DNA of 44,721 nucleotides, taken from assembly GCA_017423825.1 (NCBI GenBank), contig JAFPCP010000024.1, forward strand, positions 1 through 44,721, given 5' to 3'. The notes below the pieces were generated by a model that searched no databases, was not told the DNA's origin, and worked only from the letters and a program-made list of their open reading frames with translations. Shown here piece after piece: positions 32,960 to 41,409 of this stretch (position 1 is its first letter; every line of letters begins with the position of its first letter). The translations under genes and the position numbers were made by a program. This stretch comes from Clostridia bacterium. Its GTDB lineage: Bacteria; Bacillota; Clostridia; Oscillospirales; Acutalibacteraceae.

Positions 32960-34561
32960 TTAGCGGTCCCATTTATTGGAGAGGTCGTTGATCTGGTCGG
33001 CGAAACGTGCCAAATCCTTATTGGCACCGCCCCGATTTTTTTCGATCACCGTCAGCAGGCGGCGGCCGGCATCCAGCAAACGCTGGAACACGGGGTTGTC
33101 GCGCTGGACAAAGGCGTGGCGTTTTTGTAGTCGCGTGGTGTTTCCTTTTTCTAAACAAAGGCCGTTGTCCAGGTCATATATGGCCCCGTTATACGGAGCT
33201 TCGGCGGGCACCTGTAAGGTTTCGCGGATAGTTTGGGCAAAGGTGTCGCACACACTGTCCTCTCCGTGGTTGACAAAGATTTGTTTCGGTTTGCCGGGCA
33301 TGGATTGCAACCAAGCGAGCATTTGGTCGCGGTCGGCGTGCCCGCTGATGCCCGCAAGCGCCTCGATGTGCGCGCGCACCTGGATTTCTTCGCCGAACAG
33401 TTTCACCTGCGGTGCACCATCCAGCAATTTGCGTCCCAGCGTGCCGGCGGACTGGTATCCTACGAAAAGAATGGTGCTCTCCGGCCGCCACAAGTTATGC
33501 TTGATGTGGTGGCGGATACGCCCGGCCTCGCACATGCCGGAGGCGGATAAAATCACCTTTGGCGTGCGGTCGTCGTTGATGCGGCGGGATTCGTCGCTGG
33601 TCACCGACAGATGCAGCCCGTTAAAGCGGATAGGGGTTTCTCCCTGCGCGAGCAGAGACAGCGTTTCTTCGTCATAATATTCCTGCAAATCGCCGCTGTA
33701 TATATTCGTGGCTTCCACCGCGAGCGGGCTATCCACCCAAACAGGGAAATCGGCATGGCCGTGCACGAGCCCCTCTTTTTTGATCTGTCGGATGAGATAC
33801 AGCATCTCCTGTGTGCGCCCGACGGCAAAGGAGGGGATAACCACGTTTCCGCCGCGGTCAAAGGTTTGCTGCAAAATCTGCGAAAGATGTTTCACATAAT
33901 CGGGGCGTTCCCCATGCAAGCGGTCGCCGTAGGTGGATTCGATAACGACATAATCGGCGGCAGGGGGTACTTGGGGATCGCGAATGAGTGGGCGGCTGAC
34001 GTTTCCGAGGTCGCCGGAGAACAGCAGCGTGCGGCTTTCTCCCTGTTCGGTAACGGTGATAGCAACGCTTGCGGAGCCGAGCAGATGGCCGGCATCCGAA
34101 AAAGAAACAGACACATCGTCGAAGAGAGAATACGTTTTGTTATACGAGCAAGGTTGTAGCAGGGCGATGGTGTGCTGCACGTCTTCGGCGGTATAGAGCG
34201 GCACATACGGTTCATCACCTTTTCGTTTGGCCTTGCGGTTGCGCCATTCGGCCTCGAATTCCTGGATGTGAGCGGAATCCATCAGCATGATGCGGCAGAG
34301 ATTCGCCGTGGCACCGGTTGTATAAATCGGGCCATTAAACCCGCGCGCAACCAACATGGGGATGCGACCCGAATGGTCGATGTGCGCGTGGGTGAGCAGT
34401 ACGGCATCGATTTGATTGGGAGCAACCGGCAGGGCGGTGTTTTCGTATATATCTGCCCCTTGTTCCATGCCGCAATCAATGAGAATGCGATGATGGTTTG
34501 TCTGCAACAGCGTGCAGGAACCGGTGACCTCGTGAGCAGCGCCTAAAAATTGCAATTTCAT
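32960..34561 (-). CDS. beta-CASP metallo-beta-lactamase RNA-processing exonuclease
   Basis: A 533-residue MBL-fold hydrolase with a beta-CASP insert, of the CPSF73-like branch (KH-less), predicted to cut RNA. The Zn motif is HAHIDHSG (residues about 57-64), with later ligands in DAGHLLGS and SGDLGN. beta-CASP motifs follow: VVIESTYGDR, IPSFAVGRTQE, SASGMCEAGRIRHH, and GISGHADRDQ near residue 380. The last 60 residues form a helical tail. It is the first gene of an operon with the kinase. It resembles bacterial YsgC-type proteins rather than RNase J. Confidence 0.9.
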   Translation of the reverse strand: MKLQFLGAAHEVTGSCTLLQTNHHRILIDCGMEQGADIYENTALPVAPNQIDAVLLTHAHIDHSGRIPMLVARGFNGPIYTTGATANLCRIMLMDSAHIQEFEAEWRNRKAKRKGDEPYVPLYTAEDVQHTIALLQPCSYNKTYSLFDDVSVSFSDAGHLLGSASVAITVTEQGESRTLLFSGDLGNVSRPLIRDPQVPPAADYVVIESTYGDRLHGERPDYVKHLSQILQQTFDRGGNVVIPSFAVGRTQEMLYLIRQIKKEGLVHGHADFPVWVDSPLAVEATNIYSGDLQEYYDEETLSLLAQGETPIRFNGLHLSVTSDESRRINDDRTPKVILSASGMCEAGRIRHHIKHNLWRPESTILFVGYQSAGTLGRKLLDGAPQVKLFGEEIQVRAHIEALAGISGHADRDQMLAWLQSMPGKPKQIFVNHGEDSVCDTFAQTIRETLQVPAEAPYNGAIYDLDNGLCLEKGNTTRLQKRHAFVQRDNPVFQRLLDAGRRLLTVIEKNRGGANKDLARFADQINDLSNKWDR

Positions 34562-34615
34562 AGCGAAATCTCCTTATGCTGTATATCGTTGTAGCCTTAT
34601 GCACATCTTTGTTTT

Positions 34616-34644
34616 ATTATACCATAGAGGACACAAATAGAAAA
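34616..34644 (-). promoter_or_regulatory. promoter of the beta-CASP nuclease-kinase operon
   Basis: An extended -10, TGGTATAAT, is clear on the minus strand; a weak TTTTCT lies 17 nt upstream. The ATG is 55 nt away. Confidence 0.5.
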
Positions 34645-34677
34645 GAGAAAAAAACAGCAATCATCGGGTGGCCTCTC

Positions 34678-34706
34678 TTGACACCTGCGCACGTGTGGCG
34701 TACAAT
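34678..34706 (+). promoter_or_regulatory. strong promoter of the hydroxyacid dehydrogenase gene
   Basis: TTGACA and TACAAT are separated by 17 nt, the same -35/-10 pair as the yfhO-like gene, 36 nt before the ATG. Confidence 0.75.
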
Positions 34707-34741
34707 GAAACGGAGATAAGATGCGCAAAGGAGAGTGTAGC

Positions 34742-35686
34742 ATGCACATCGTAGTAACAGATGGAGATACGGTACAAGGACAAGGCGTCGATCTGGATTT
34801 TTTGCGGACGTTCGGCCGCGTGACCGTGTATGGGTTGACCAAGCCGGAGGAGATTGCCGACCGTTTGGCGGATGCGGACGCGGTTTTGGTGAACAAGACG
34901 GTGCTGAGTGCAGATGTATTGGCGGCGGCGCCGCGGTTGCGGTATATCGGTTTGTTCGCAACCGGCTATAACAATATAGATACGACCTATGCGGCATCGC
35001 ACGGCATTACGGTTTGCAACGTGCCCGGCTATTCCACCGAGGCGGTGGCACAGCACACCATGGCCTTGTTGTTACAACTCACCAATCAGGTGGGGGAATA
35101 CAATCGAATGGTGGAGCAAGGGGATTGGGTAAAAAGTCGCACGTTCTCCTTCTTCCCGCTGCCGCTGACCGAACTGTGCGGCCGCACGATAGGCATTGTC
35201 GGGTATGGCGCCATCGGTCGTCGGGTGGCGCAGATTGCGATGGCTTTCGGCATGCAGGTGCTTGTGTGCAATCGAAGTCAAGTGGAGGATCCCACGGTAC
35301 AGCAGGTGCCGTTTGAGGTGCTGTTGGAACAGGCGGACGTGGTGTCGCTGCATTGCCCGCTTAACAGCGATTCGGAAAATATGATGAATGCGGCCGCTTT
35401 CTCCCGCATGAAACAAGGCGCGTGGCTTATCAACACGGCGCGAGGCGCCTTGGTGGACGAGTCGGCCTTGCGCGCGGCGTTGGATAGCGGCCATTTGGGT
35501 GGCGCGGGGTTGGATGTGTTACGGCAGGAACCGATGGCGTCCGATTGCCCCTTGTATGGCGCGCCGCGGTGCGTTCTCACACCGCACATTGCTTGGGCCG
35601 GTGTGGAAACGCGGCGGCGGCTGATGGACGTGGTGGCGCAAAATCTGCGCGCCTATCTTGCCGGAACCCCGCAAAACACCGTATAA
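34742..35686 (+). CDS. D-2-hydroxyacid dehydrogenase (glycerate/hydroxypyruvate reductase-like)
   Basis: A 314-residue NAD-dependent oxidoreductase. The NAD-binding loop GIVGYGAIGRRVAQIA lies at about residues 147-162. The catalytic triad is recognisable: Arg in NTARGALVDE (about 230-239), Glu in LRQEPM (about 260-265) and His in TPHIAWAG (about 281-288). The N-terminal substrate domain shows FATGYNNID. Closest in look to glycerate dehydrogenase (HprA-like). AAAGGAG lies 8 nt before the ATG at 34742; an earlier ATG at 34721 overlaps the ribosome site. It is monocistronic. Confidence 0.9.
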   Translation: MHIVVTDGDTVQGQGVDLDFLRTFGRVTVYGLTKPEEIADRLADADAVLVNKTVLSADVLAAAPRLRYIGLFATGYNNIDTTYAASHGITVCNVPGYSTEAVAQHTMALLLQLTNQVGEYNRMVEQGDWVKSRTFSFFPLPLTELCGRTIGIVGYGAIGRRVAQIAMAFGMQVLVCNRSQVEDPTVQQVPFEVLLEQADVVSLHCPLNSDSENMMNAAAFSRMKQGAWLINTARGALVDESALRAALDSGHLGGAGLDVLRQEPMASDCPLYGAPRCVLTPHIAWAGVETRRRLMDVVAQNLRAYLAGTPQNTV

Positions 35687-35689
35687 AAT

Positions 35690-35730
35690 AAAACACCGCA
35701 CAGGAACATACAATCCTGTGCGGTGTTTTT
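35690..35730. terminator. bidirectional terminator
   Basis: A 14-bp perfect stem, AACACCGCACAGGA with its complement, ends in a T run; it serves the convergent dehydrogenase and Nudix genes. Confidence 0.9.
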
Positions 35731-36202
35731 ATATTGGCAGTTCTTTTCCGTCGAGTGTGGCGTACAACAAGGTGTCGCCGGCATATTCCAATTTTAGCGA
35801 AAAGAAGGGGGCGTCCTGCGCCAGCAGGCGTAAAAAGATACGGTCGCCTTCCCAGGTGGGCAGTTGCGGCACACGGGGGTTGTCCACCCATTCCAAAACA
35901 CCCTCTTCGCAGGGCTGTATCTCTCCGATAAATCCGTCGGCTGTAAACAGGTGCATATATTCCGTTTCCCACATATCCGAAACAAAGGTCACCAAGCCGC
36001 GGTAGCGGTAGGAAGTGAGCGTGAGACCGGTTTCCTCCTTAACCTCGCGCAGCAGGCATTCTTCCGGACTTTCTTTGTCCTCGAATTTGCCCCCTACACC
36101 AATCCACTTATCCCGATTGAGGTCGTTTTCTTTTTTGGTGCGGTGCAGCAGAAGGGTTTGGTTGTTATCGTTGTGAATATAACACAATGTAGTGTTGCGC
36201 AT
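35729..36202 (-). CDS. Nudix hydrolase, MutT/8-oxo-dGTP diphosphatase-like
   Basis: A 157-residue Nudix protein. The Nudix box GKFEDKESPEECLLREVKEETGL (residues about 38-60) has all conserved Gly, Glu and Arg positions for Mg2+-dependent pyrophosphate hydrolysis. The N-terminal LCYIHNDNNQTLLLHR and WIGVGGKFE resemble clostridial 8-oxo-dGTP diphosphatases, which would remove oxidised nucleotides. The ATG at 36202 has AAGGAGGGG upstream. It is divergent from the E2-like gene. Confidence 0.9.
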   Translation of the reverse strand: MRNTTLCYIHNDNNQTLLLHRTKKENDLNRDKWIGVGGKFEDKESPEECLLREVKEETGLTLTSYRYRGLVTFVSDMWETEYMHLFTADGFIGEIQPCEEGVLEWVDNPRVPQLPTWEGDRIFLRLLAQDAPFFSLKLEYAGDTLLYATLDGKELPI

Positions 36203-36229
36203 AAAGGCCCCTCCTTGGCGGTTTTCTTT

Positions 36230-36258
36230 ATTGTAGCAATTTTCACGCCGAAACACAA
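36230..36258 (-). promoter_or_regulatory. promoter of the Nudix gene
   Basis: On the minus strand TTGTGT and TACAAT are separated by 17 nt, about 28 nt before the ATG. It is back to back with the promoter at 36277. Confidence 0.5.
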
Positions 36259-36276
36259 GTGCATGGCGGAAAACGG

Positions 36277-36305
36277 TTTACATTTTGTCGAAAACATGGT
36301 ATGAT
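36277..36305 (+). promoter_or_regulatory. promoter of the E2-like gene
   Basis: TTTACA and TATGAT are separated by 17 nt, with an extended TGG before the -10, about 36 nt before the ATG at 36342. Confidence 0.6.
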
Positions 36306-36341
36306 GACAAGGATAATACAGGTTAGAAGGGGATGCAGAAA

Positions 36342-37187
36342 ATGAAACGAGCAGACGGTGTTTTATTGCGGCACACCGACCCGATGTATCGGGTGGCGGC
36401 GCACATTATGGCCAAACGGAGCGATTCCATGAACAGCATCACGTTGGACATTCCGCTAGCGCCGATGGATGCCTATATTCGTGAGAAGAAAAAAGAGGGA
36501 CGGCCGGTGAGCCATATGGCGGTGATTATGGCCGCTTATATCCGCACCATGGCGGAGTACCCCGCGCTCAATCGATTTATTGTCAACAAACGCGCCTATT
36601 CCCGTAATGAGGTGGCGGTGGGCATGGTGGTTTTGCGTGGCGGCAAGGCGGACGACGGTACCATGTCTAAGATTTGGTTCGAAAAGACCGATGACGTGTT
36701 TACCGTAGAAGAGAAAATCCAAAAATACGTCAGTGACAACCGCCGCGAGGTGACCGACAACCCGACGGATAAGTTGATTGAAAAACTGGTGTCCATCCCC
36801 GGGCTGTTGCGCGGGGCGGTGTGTGTATTGAAATGGGCGGATAAGCACAATCTGCTACCGAAGTCGATTATTGATGCCAGCCCGTTCCACGTGTCGATGG
36901 TGTTTACCAATCTGGCCAGCATCCGCACCAATCACATTTATCATCATTGCTATGATTTTGGCACCACCAGCGTGGTGATGGCCGCCGGCAACACGCGAGA
37001 GATTCCCAAGCGTCGTGGCGGGGAGATTGTGTTTGAAAAATGTTTGCCGCTGGGCGTGGTGATGGATGAGCGTATTTGCTCGGGTAGTTATTTTGCGATG
37101 GCGTTCCGCCGGATGAAACAATATTTTGCCAACCCGGCTTTGTTGGAGGAGCCGGCTACGGAGATTGTTCCGGATCCGGAATTATAA
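36342..37187 (+). CDS. 2-oxoacid dehydrogenase E2-like acyltransferase-domain protein
   Basis: A 281-residue protein matching the catalytic domain of E2/chloramphenicol acetyltransferase enzymes (PF00198), without lipoyl or E1-binding domains. Recognisable parts are PLAPMDAYIREKK, VIMAAYIRTMAEYPALNRFI and the late VFTNLASI. Where E2 enzymes carry HRxxDG, with the catalytic His, this protein reads DERICSG, so the His is absent and classical acyl transfer is doubtful. Free-standing proteins like this are common in Clostridia without assigned role. The ATG at 36342 has AAGGGG 9 nt upstream. The comEC gene follows after 52 nt. Confidence 0.8.
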   Translation: MKRADGVLLRHTDPMYRVAAHIMAKRSDSMNSITLDIPLAPMDAYIREKKKEGRPVSHMAVIMAAYIRTMAEYPALNRFIVNKRAYSRNEVAVGMVVLRGGKADDGTMSKIWFEKTDDVFTVEEKIQKYVSDNRREVTDNPTDKLIEKLVSIPGLLRGAVCVLKWADKHNLLPKSIIDASPFHVSMVFTNLASIRTNHIYHHCYDFGTTSVVMAAGNTREIPKRRGGEIVFEKCLPLGVVMDERICSGSYFAMAFRRMKQYFANPALLEEPATEIVPDPEL

Positions 37188-37239
37188 AGCAACGGTAAGG
37201 AAGGCAAAAACGTCTTGTACGTGTGCCTGCTGTGAGTTT

Positions 37240-39405
37240 ATGAGGATAGAATGGTTCCACCGTCCGTTTTTGATGAGCGGTTTGATAGCCCTTGTGGCCT
37301 CTTTGACGGCGGTGTTTTCGCTGATTCTCGGCGGCGTTTTGTTGGTGTGTTTGGGGCTTTTGGTTTGTTTTGCGCCGGGAGCCCGGCGGTCTGTTTTTGG
37401 GATAGTGTTTGCCTGCTTCGCGGTGTTTTTTGTGGGCGCATTTTGGCGGCATACGGTTGCCATGCGTCCGTCTAAAAATTTGGTCGGTCAGACAGACACC
37501 CTCACCGGTGTGGTGGTGCATTGTCCGGACAGCGGTCGGATGTATACGGTGCAGGTGACCGAATCCACCCACCTGCCGGCGGGTACGCGGGTGCTTTTGT
37601 TTTGTCCGGACGTGGTGGCACCGCAGATGTATGAGCGGGTGACCGCCAACGTGAAATGGCAAGCGTTGCACGAGGATCGGCAGTCTATGTATTGGGCGGA
37701 TGGCGTGTTTCTCATGGCCTATCCGACCGGTTATGGCGAGCAAAGCGTTGTCTACACCACAACCGAGGAAAATTCGGTGCGTCACACCTTGTTCGCTTGG
37801 CGAGAAAACCTTGCCAATCGGTTGTGGCGGATCTTGCCCGGTCAGGACGGTGCCGTGTTGGCCGGTCTGTGCCTGGGCGTGGATAATCGGCTGACGGATG
37901 CAACCTATGCGTCTTTTCGCAACAGCGGGTTGCCGCATTTGTTGGTGGTGTCCGGTTTGCATGTAACGGTGTTCGCGACGGCACTGTTTTGGGTGTCCCG
38001 CTTTTTGCGGCTCGGCCGCCGTTTAGGGGTTGTTTTGTCGATGGCGGGGGTAGTTTTCTTTTGCCTGCTTGTGGGGCTTTCGCCTTCGGTGGTGCGTGCG
38101 GGAACGGCGTGCGTGCTTATGCTCGCGGGGCAGTTGTTCCGTCGCCGTCCGGATAGCCTCAATTCCATGGGCTTTGCGCTGACGGTGTTGCTCGCCTGCA
38201 ATCCCTACGCCGTGCTGGACGTCGGGTTGCAGCTCTCCTTTTCCGCCGCCGCGGGGGTGGTGTTGCTGTCTCCACGCCTGTTGGAGACTTTGACGGCGCA
38301 TTGTCCCGAAGAAGAGACGGGGTATCGCTATTTTTTATTCTTTCTTTGGAAAAAAGCCGCCGCTGCTTTATCGGTGAGTTTAGGCGCTTCGGTGTTTTTA
38401 ACACCGCTTTTGTGTTTGCTGTTTGGCCGCTTGTCTTTGTACACCTTGTTTGCCAACTTGCTAACGGTTATGGTGGCGGGGTGGTTGTTGGTGTTGGGTT
38501 TTGTGATGCTGTGCATCCCGAATATCTCGATTTTCCAGGTGTTGCAACACGTAGCGGTGCGCTTGGCCACGGTGGGATGCCGTTGGTTGCGTGGTATAGC
38601 GCAGCTGCTTGGCGGGGATAATTCCACTGTGTATGCGGGACGCTTGTGGCAAATGGTGTTCCTGTGCGGCGCTTGCGTTTTAGTGGGTGTGCTTTTGTTG
38701 GCCGACAAGCGTGTGTTGTTTCGTCGGGTGCTTTGTTGTCTTGGTTGTCTGCTTTTGTTGGCGTGCTGCGTCAGCCGGTCCATGTCGGCCGGCGCCTTGA
38801 CCGTGCAGGTGATTCCGTATGACGGTACAGCCGCCTTGTTGTTGAGCAAACATGGCCAATATGCATTGCTGTTGCCGGATGGGGATGGCTTGCAGACGGT
38901 GAATTATGCCATACGAGATTCCGCTTGTGATGAGTTAGATTTTGTTTTACTGGCACAGGGGCAAACGACCGATGCCGGCACGCTGAAGACCGTGCTGGAT
39001 ACCGCCCCGACCGAACGGGTTTTGAGCCACACGGCGGATTGGTCGGTGGGTTGCCCGTACACGGTAGAGACAATCCGCACAGACAGTCGGTTGTCATTTT
39101 GGACGGATTGCGCATTAATTTGTTCTTCCGCCGGGTGGTGGCGTTTGGAGATAGGCACCTCTTCGCTGGTTTTTGTTTTTGAGTCGGCACAGACTTGCCC
39201 GGCGGCAGGGTGCGTGCTTGCCTGTGACGGTGCCTTGACAGCGTGGCCGGAGGCCGCGCAGTGTGTGGTTATTTCTGCGGATAAAACCGCCGAAAGCGTG
39301 TCCTTGTTACCGACAAAAGAGCAACCGACGACGGTGGTTGCGGGGCGTCCGTGTTATTTGAGCACCCGTGGAAACGGGGAATGGAGTGTGACTCGATGGG
39401 AATGA
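37240..39405 (+). CDS. comEC: ComEC/Rec2 family DNA uptake channel protein
   Basis: A membrane protein of about 721 residues. The N-terminal part has helices and a DUF4131-like region; the Competence domain shows LPHLLVVSGLHVTVFA (about residues 231-246) and GLSPSVVRAGTACVLML. ComEC forms the pore for single-stranded DNA entry in transformation. The C-terminal beta-lactamase-like nuclease domain is present in outline (from about residue 525) but lacks the HxHxDH metal motif. The start is uncertain: the ATG at 37240 has only a weak ribosome site. It overlaps holA by 10 nt. No comEA is visible upstream. Confidence 0.85.
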   Translation: MRIEWFHRPFLMSGLIALVASLTAVFSLILGGVLLVCLGLLVCFAPGARRSVFGIVFACFAVFFVGAFWRHTVAMRPSKNLVGQTDTLTGVVVHCPDSGRMYTVQVTESTHLPAGTRVLLFCPDVVAPQMYERVTANVKWQALHEDRQSMYWADGVFLMAYPTGYGEQSVVYTTTEENSVRHTLFAWRENLANRLWRILPGQDGAVLAGLCLGVDNRLTDATYASFRNSGLPHLLVVSGLHVTVFATALFWVSRFLRLGRRLGVVLSMAGVVFFCLLVGLSPSVVRAGTACVLMLAGQLFRRRPDSLNSMGFALTVLLACNPYAVLDVGLQLSFSAAAGVVLLSPRLLETLTAHCPEEETGYRYFLFFLWKKAAAALSVSLGASVFLTPLLCLLFGRLSLYTLFANLLTVMVAGWLLVLGFVMLCIPNISIFQVLQHVAVRLATVGCRWLRGIAQLLGGDNSTVYAGRLWQMVFLCGACVLVGVLLLADKRVLFRRVLCCLGCLLLLACCVSRSMSAGALTVQVIPYDGTAALLLSKHGQYALLLPDGDGLQTVNYAIRDSACDELDFVLLAQGQTTDAGTLKTVLDTAPTERVLSHTADWSVGCPYTVETIRTDSRLSFWTDCALICSSAGWWRLEIGTSSLVFVFESAQTCPAAGCVLACDGALTAWPEAAQCVVISADKTAESVSLLPTKEQPTTVVAGRPCYLSTRGNGEWSVTRWE

Positions 39406-40424
39406 CCGAAACGGAGTTAAAAACTTGCATAAAAGCGCGTAACTGTTCTGTGTACGTGTTGCATGGAGCGGAAAATTATTTGACGCAGCAGTATGCCCGG
39501 CACATCGCTGACCAAACAGTGGATGCGGATTTTGCTGTGTTTAATTTGCACTGGTTGGACGGCCAATCACTGTCATTTGACGAGTTGGAGACAGCTGTGG
39601 ACGCGTTGCCTATGATGGGAGAGCGCACCTGCGTTTTGGTGCGGGATTTGGATGTGGCGGCGGCGGATGCGCAACGGCTGAGCGCGCTTGTGCAAGGGGC
39701 GCCGGCGCACTGTGTGCTGGTGTTTTGGCAGATAACCGTACAGCCGGACAAGCGAAAAGCATGGAAAGATTTTTTGCAGTTGGTCACGCAGCGGGGCGGC
39801 GCCGTGGTGAATTTTGAGCGCAACACCGTCGACGAGGCGGCGAAACGGCTGGTGAGTGGGGCGAAACGGCGCGGGTGTAGTCTGTCGCCGGAGGATGCTC
39901 GATATATGGTGGAACAGACCGGCAGCGACCTGCATTTACTGCTCGGCGAACTGGAAAAATTTGTCGCTCTTGCGCAGGACGGCGTGATTACGCGTGAGAT
40001 TATTAACGCCGCCGGCGCCAAAAATTTAGAAACTCGCGTTTTTGACTTATCCAAAGCGATTTTACAGCAGCGAACACAGCAGGCGTATACGCTGTTACAT
40101 CAGTTGTTTGTGCAGCGTGAAGAGCCGGTAGCGGTGTTGGGTGTGTTGTCAACGGCGTATGCAGATTTGTATCGCGCGAAGGTGGCGGTGCTGTCTGGAC
40201 AGCCGGCCGAAAGCGTAGCCAATGCGTTCAAAAGTTATAAAAACAAAGAGTTCCGTTTACGTAATGCCGCCCGTGATGCACGCAAAATGAGCGTGGAGGC
40301 GTTGCGGGATTGTTTGGCCATTCTTGCGCGAAGTGATGCGGCGCTGAAAACCGGACGGGCCGATGGGCGGATTTTGTTGGAACAGACGGTGACGCAACTG
40401 ATTCAGCGCGCACAGGAGGGATAA
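39396..40424 (+). CDS. holA: DNA polymerase III subunit delta
   Basis: A 342-residue clamp-loader subunit that opens the beta clamp. The opening VYVLHGAENYLTQQY, the clamp-binding area ALPMMGERTCVLVRDLD (about residues 69-85), and the DLHLLLGELEKFVALA and KNLETRVFDLSKAIL segments are characteristic. It starts at the ATG at 39396 inside the comEC tail, with GGAG 9 nt upstream; comEC-holA is a common Firmicutes order. The stop is 4 nt before the rnmV start. Together with holB at 11078 the window holds both non-motor clamp-loader subunits. Confidence 0.92.
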   Translation: MGMTETELKTCIKARNCSVYVLHGAENYLTQQYARHIADQTVDADFAVFNLHWLDGQSLSFDELETAVDALPMMGERTCVLVRDLDVAAADAQRLSALVQGAPAHCVLVFWQITVQPDKRKAWKDFLQLVTQRGGAVVNFERNTVDEAAKRLVSGAKRRGCSLSPEDARYMVEQTGSDLHLLLGELEKFVALAQDGVITREIINAAGAKNLETRVFDLSKAILQQRTQQAYTLLHQLFVQREEPVAVLGVLSTAYADLYRAKVAVLSGQPAESVANAFKSYKNKEFRLRNAARDARKMSVEALRDCLAILARSDAALKTGRADGRILLEQTVTQLIQRAQEG

Positions 40425-40428
40425 CGAA

Positions 40429-41040
40429 TTGAAACGGGTTGTGCGTGAGGCAATTGTTGTAGAGGGAAAATACGATGCCATTCGCGTCAAGTCCGTGGTG
40501 GACGCCTTGGTGGTGGAGACGGGCGGGTTTCGTCTGTTTCGGGATAAAGCGCGGGTGCAGATGCTGCGGCGTCTGGCCGCGACCAGGGGGTTGATTATCC
40601 TTACGGATAGCGACAGCGCGGGGATGGTTATCCGCAACCACTTGCTCGGCGTGATTCCGGCGCAGCAGGTGAAAATAGCCTATATTCCGCCTGTCCCGGG
40701 GAAGGAAAGGCGCAAAGCGGCCCCTTCTAAGGAGGGCCTTTTAGGCGTGGAAGGCATGGATAACGAAACGGTGTTGTCCGTGCTGGTGCGTGCCGGCGCG
40801 CAGTTTGCGGACGCGGATTCGCCGGTAGTCCATACCATGCAATTAACCAAGGCGGATTTGATGGCGGTCGGGTTATCGGGCGGGCGCCACAGCGCCGCTC
40901 GGCGACAGGCGATGCTACGTATGCTCGAATTGCCGAGCACGCTTTCAACAAACCGATTGTTGGAGTTTTTGAATGCGACGGTTACGCCCACGGAGTGGGA
41001 GAGGTTGTTGCAACGAGTAGATGCCGCTTCACCTGTGTGA
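40429..41040 (+). CDS. rnmV: ribonuclease M5 (toprim and DUF4093 domains)
   Basis: A 203-residue toprim nuclease that matures 5S rRNA in Firmicutes. The toprim motifs are present: IVVEGKYDAIRV (Glu, about residues 9-20) and ILTDSDSAG (DxD, about 57-65), followed by PGKERRKAAP and a C-terminal DUF4093 domain. Translation most likely starts with TTG at 40429, since AGGAGG lies 9 nt upstream and no ATG is in reach. It follows holA directly; ksgA, its usual neighbour, is absent. A tRNA promoter begins right after it. Confidence 0.9.
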   Translation: MKRVVREAIVVEGKYDAIRVKSVVDALVVETGGFRLFRDKARVQMLRRLAATRGLIILTDSDSAGMVIRNHLLGVIPAQQVKIAYIPPVPGKERRKAAPSKEGLLGVEGMDNETVLSVLVRAGAQFADADSPVVHTMQLTKADLMAVGLSGGRHSAARRQAMLRMLELPSTLSTNRLLEFLNATVTPTEWERLLQRVDAASPV

Positions 41041-41073
41041 GTGCACGCGGTGTGCGCGCGGCTACTTCGGTGC

Positions 41074-41102
41074 TTGACTTTGCACAAAAAATCAAGTACA
41101 AT
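41074..41102 (+). promoter_or_regulatory. strong promoter of the tRNA-Pro locus
   Basis: TTGACT and TACAAT are separated by 17 nt. Transcription would begin near 41109, just before the tRNA-Pro fragment at 41135, and could run on to the intact tRNA-Pro. Confidence 0.65.
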
Positions 41103-41134
41103 GAGTCTCGCGCGGGAAAGGCGACATAGCACTT

Positions 41135-41178
41135 CGGGATGTGGCGCAGATGGTAGCACGGGTGCTTTGGGAGCGTGC
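41135..41178 (+). pseudogene. tRNA-Pro(UGG) 5' half, truncated
   Basis: From CGGGATGTGGCGCAGATGG through the D-arm to the loop CTTTGGGAG, the sequence follows a bacterial tRNA-Pro, with TGG in the anticodon position. After the 3' side of the anticodon arm it departs: no T-arm GTTCGAATC and no 3' acceptor strand CATCCCG follow. The D-stem (GCGC/GCAC) and anticodon stem also show mismatches. So it is a decayed or recombined tRNA gene. It lies behind a strong promoter, so an RNA is likely still made. Confidence 0.6.
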
Positions 41179-41331
41179 CTAGCACGAAATGCCGTAGAAA
41201 AGCAAAAGTCCCGAAAAGCCTTTAACGGTGCGGACTTTCGGGGTTTTATAAAAACTCAAAAAAGCGTGGATTTTGCGTTTGACCACAGTTTATCCCACTT
41301 CCACGCAAAAAACTAAAAAACGAATAGATAT
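41179..41331 (+). other. spacer between tRNA-Pro fragment and intact tRNA-Pro
   Basis: No credible gene. Two inverted repeats are seen: AAAGTCCCGAAA with TTTCGGGGTTT (about 41205-41250), terminator-like on the plus strand, and GCGTGG with CCACGC (41265-41306), which has T's only on the minus strand. A reading frame that crosses the tRNA fragment is not believable as protein. Confidence 0.4.
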
Positions 41332-41407
41332 CCGGGTGTGGCGCAGCTGGGAGCGCGGGTGGTTTGGGACCATCAGGCCGCAGGTTCGATCCCTGTCACT
41401 CGGACCA
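41332..41407 (+). tRNA. tRNA-Pro (anticodon UGG)
   Basis: A 76-nt cloverleaf with the CCA end encoded. Acceptor CCGGGTG pairs with CACTCGG with one G-U; D-stem GCGC/GCGC; anticodon stem GGTGG/CCATC around loop TTTGGGA, anticodon TGG; T-arm GCAGG-TTCGATC-CCTGT. The D-arm and acceptor sequence differ from the fragment at 41135, so they are separate lineages rather than a recent duplication. Its 3' end abuts an AT-rich insert. Confidence 0.9.
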
Positions 41408-41409
41408 TA
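41397..41409 (+). repeat. tRNA-Pro 3' end direct repeat, left copy (possible att site)
   Basis: CACTCGGACCATA, the last bases of the tRNA plus ATA. A copy with one difference (CACTCGCACCATA) lies at 42345-42357, at the far end of the AT-rich insert. This looks like attachment-site duplication at a tRNA, although part of the match is shared with the inverted repeat. Confidence 0.45.

Noticed and set aside
41041..41316. 91-codon plus-strand frame directly after rnmV
   Set aside because: It overlaps the tRNA promoter and the tRNA-Pro fragment, lacks a ribosome site, and has no protein-like composition.
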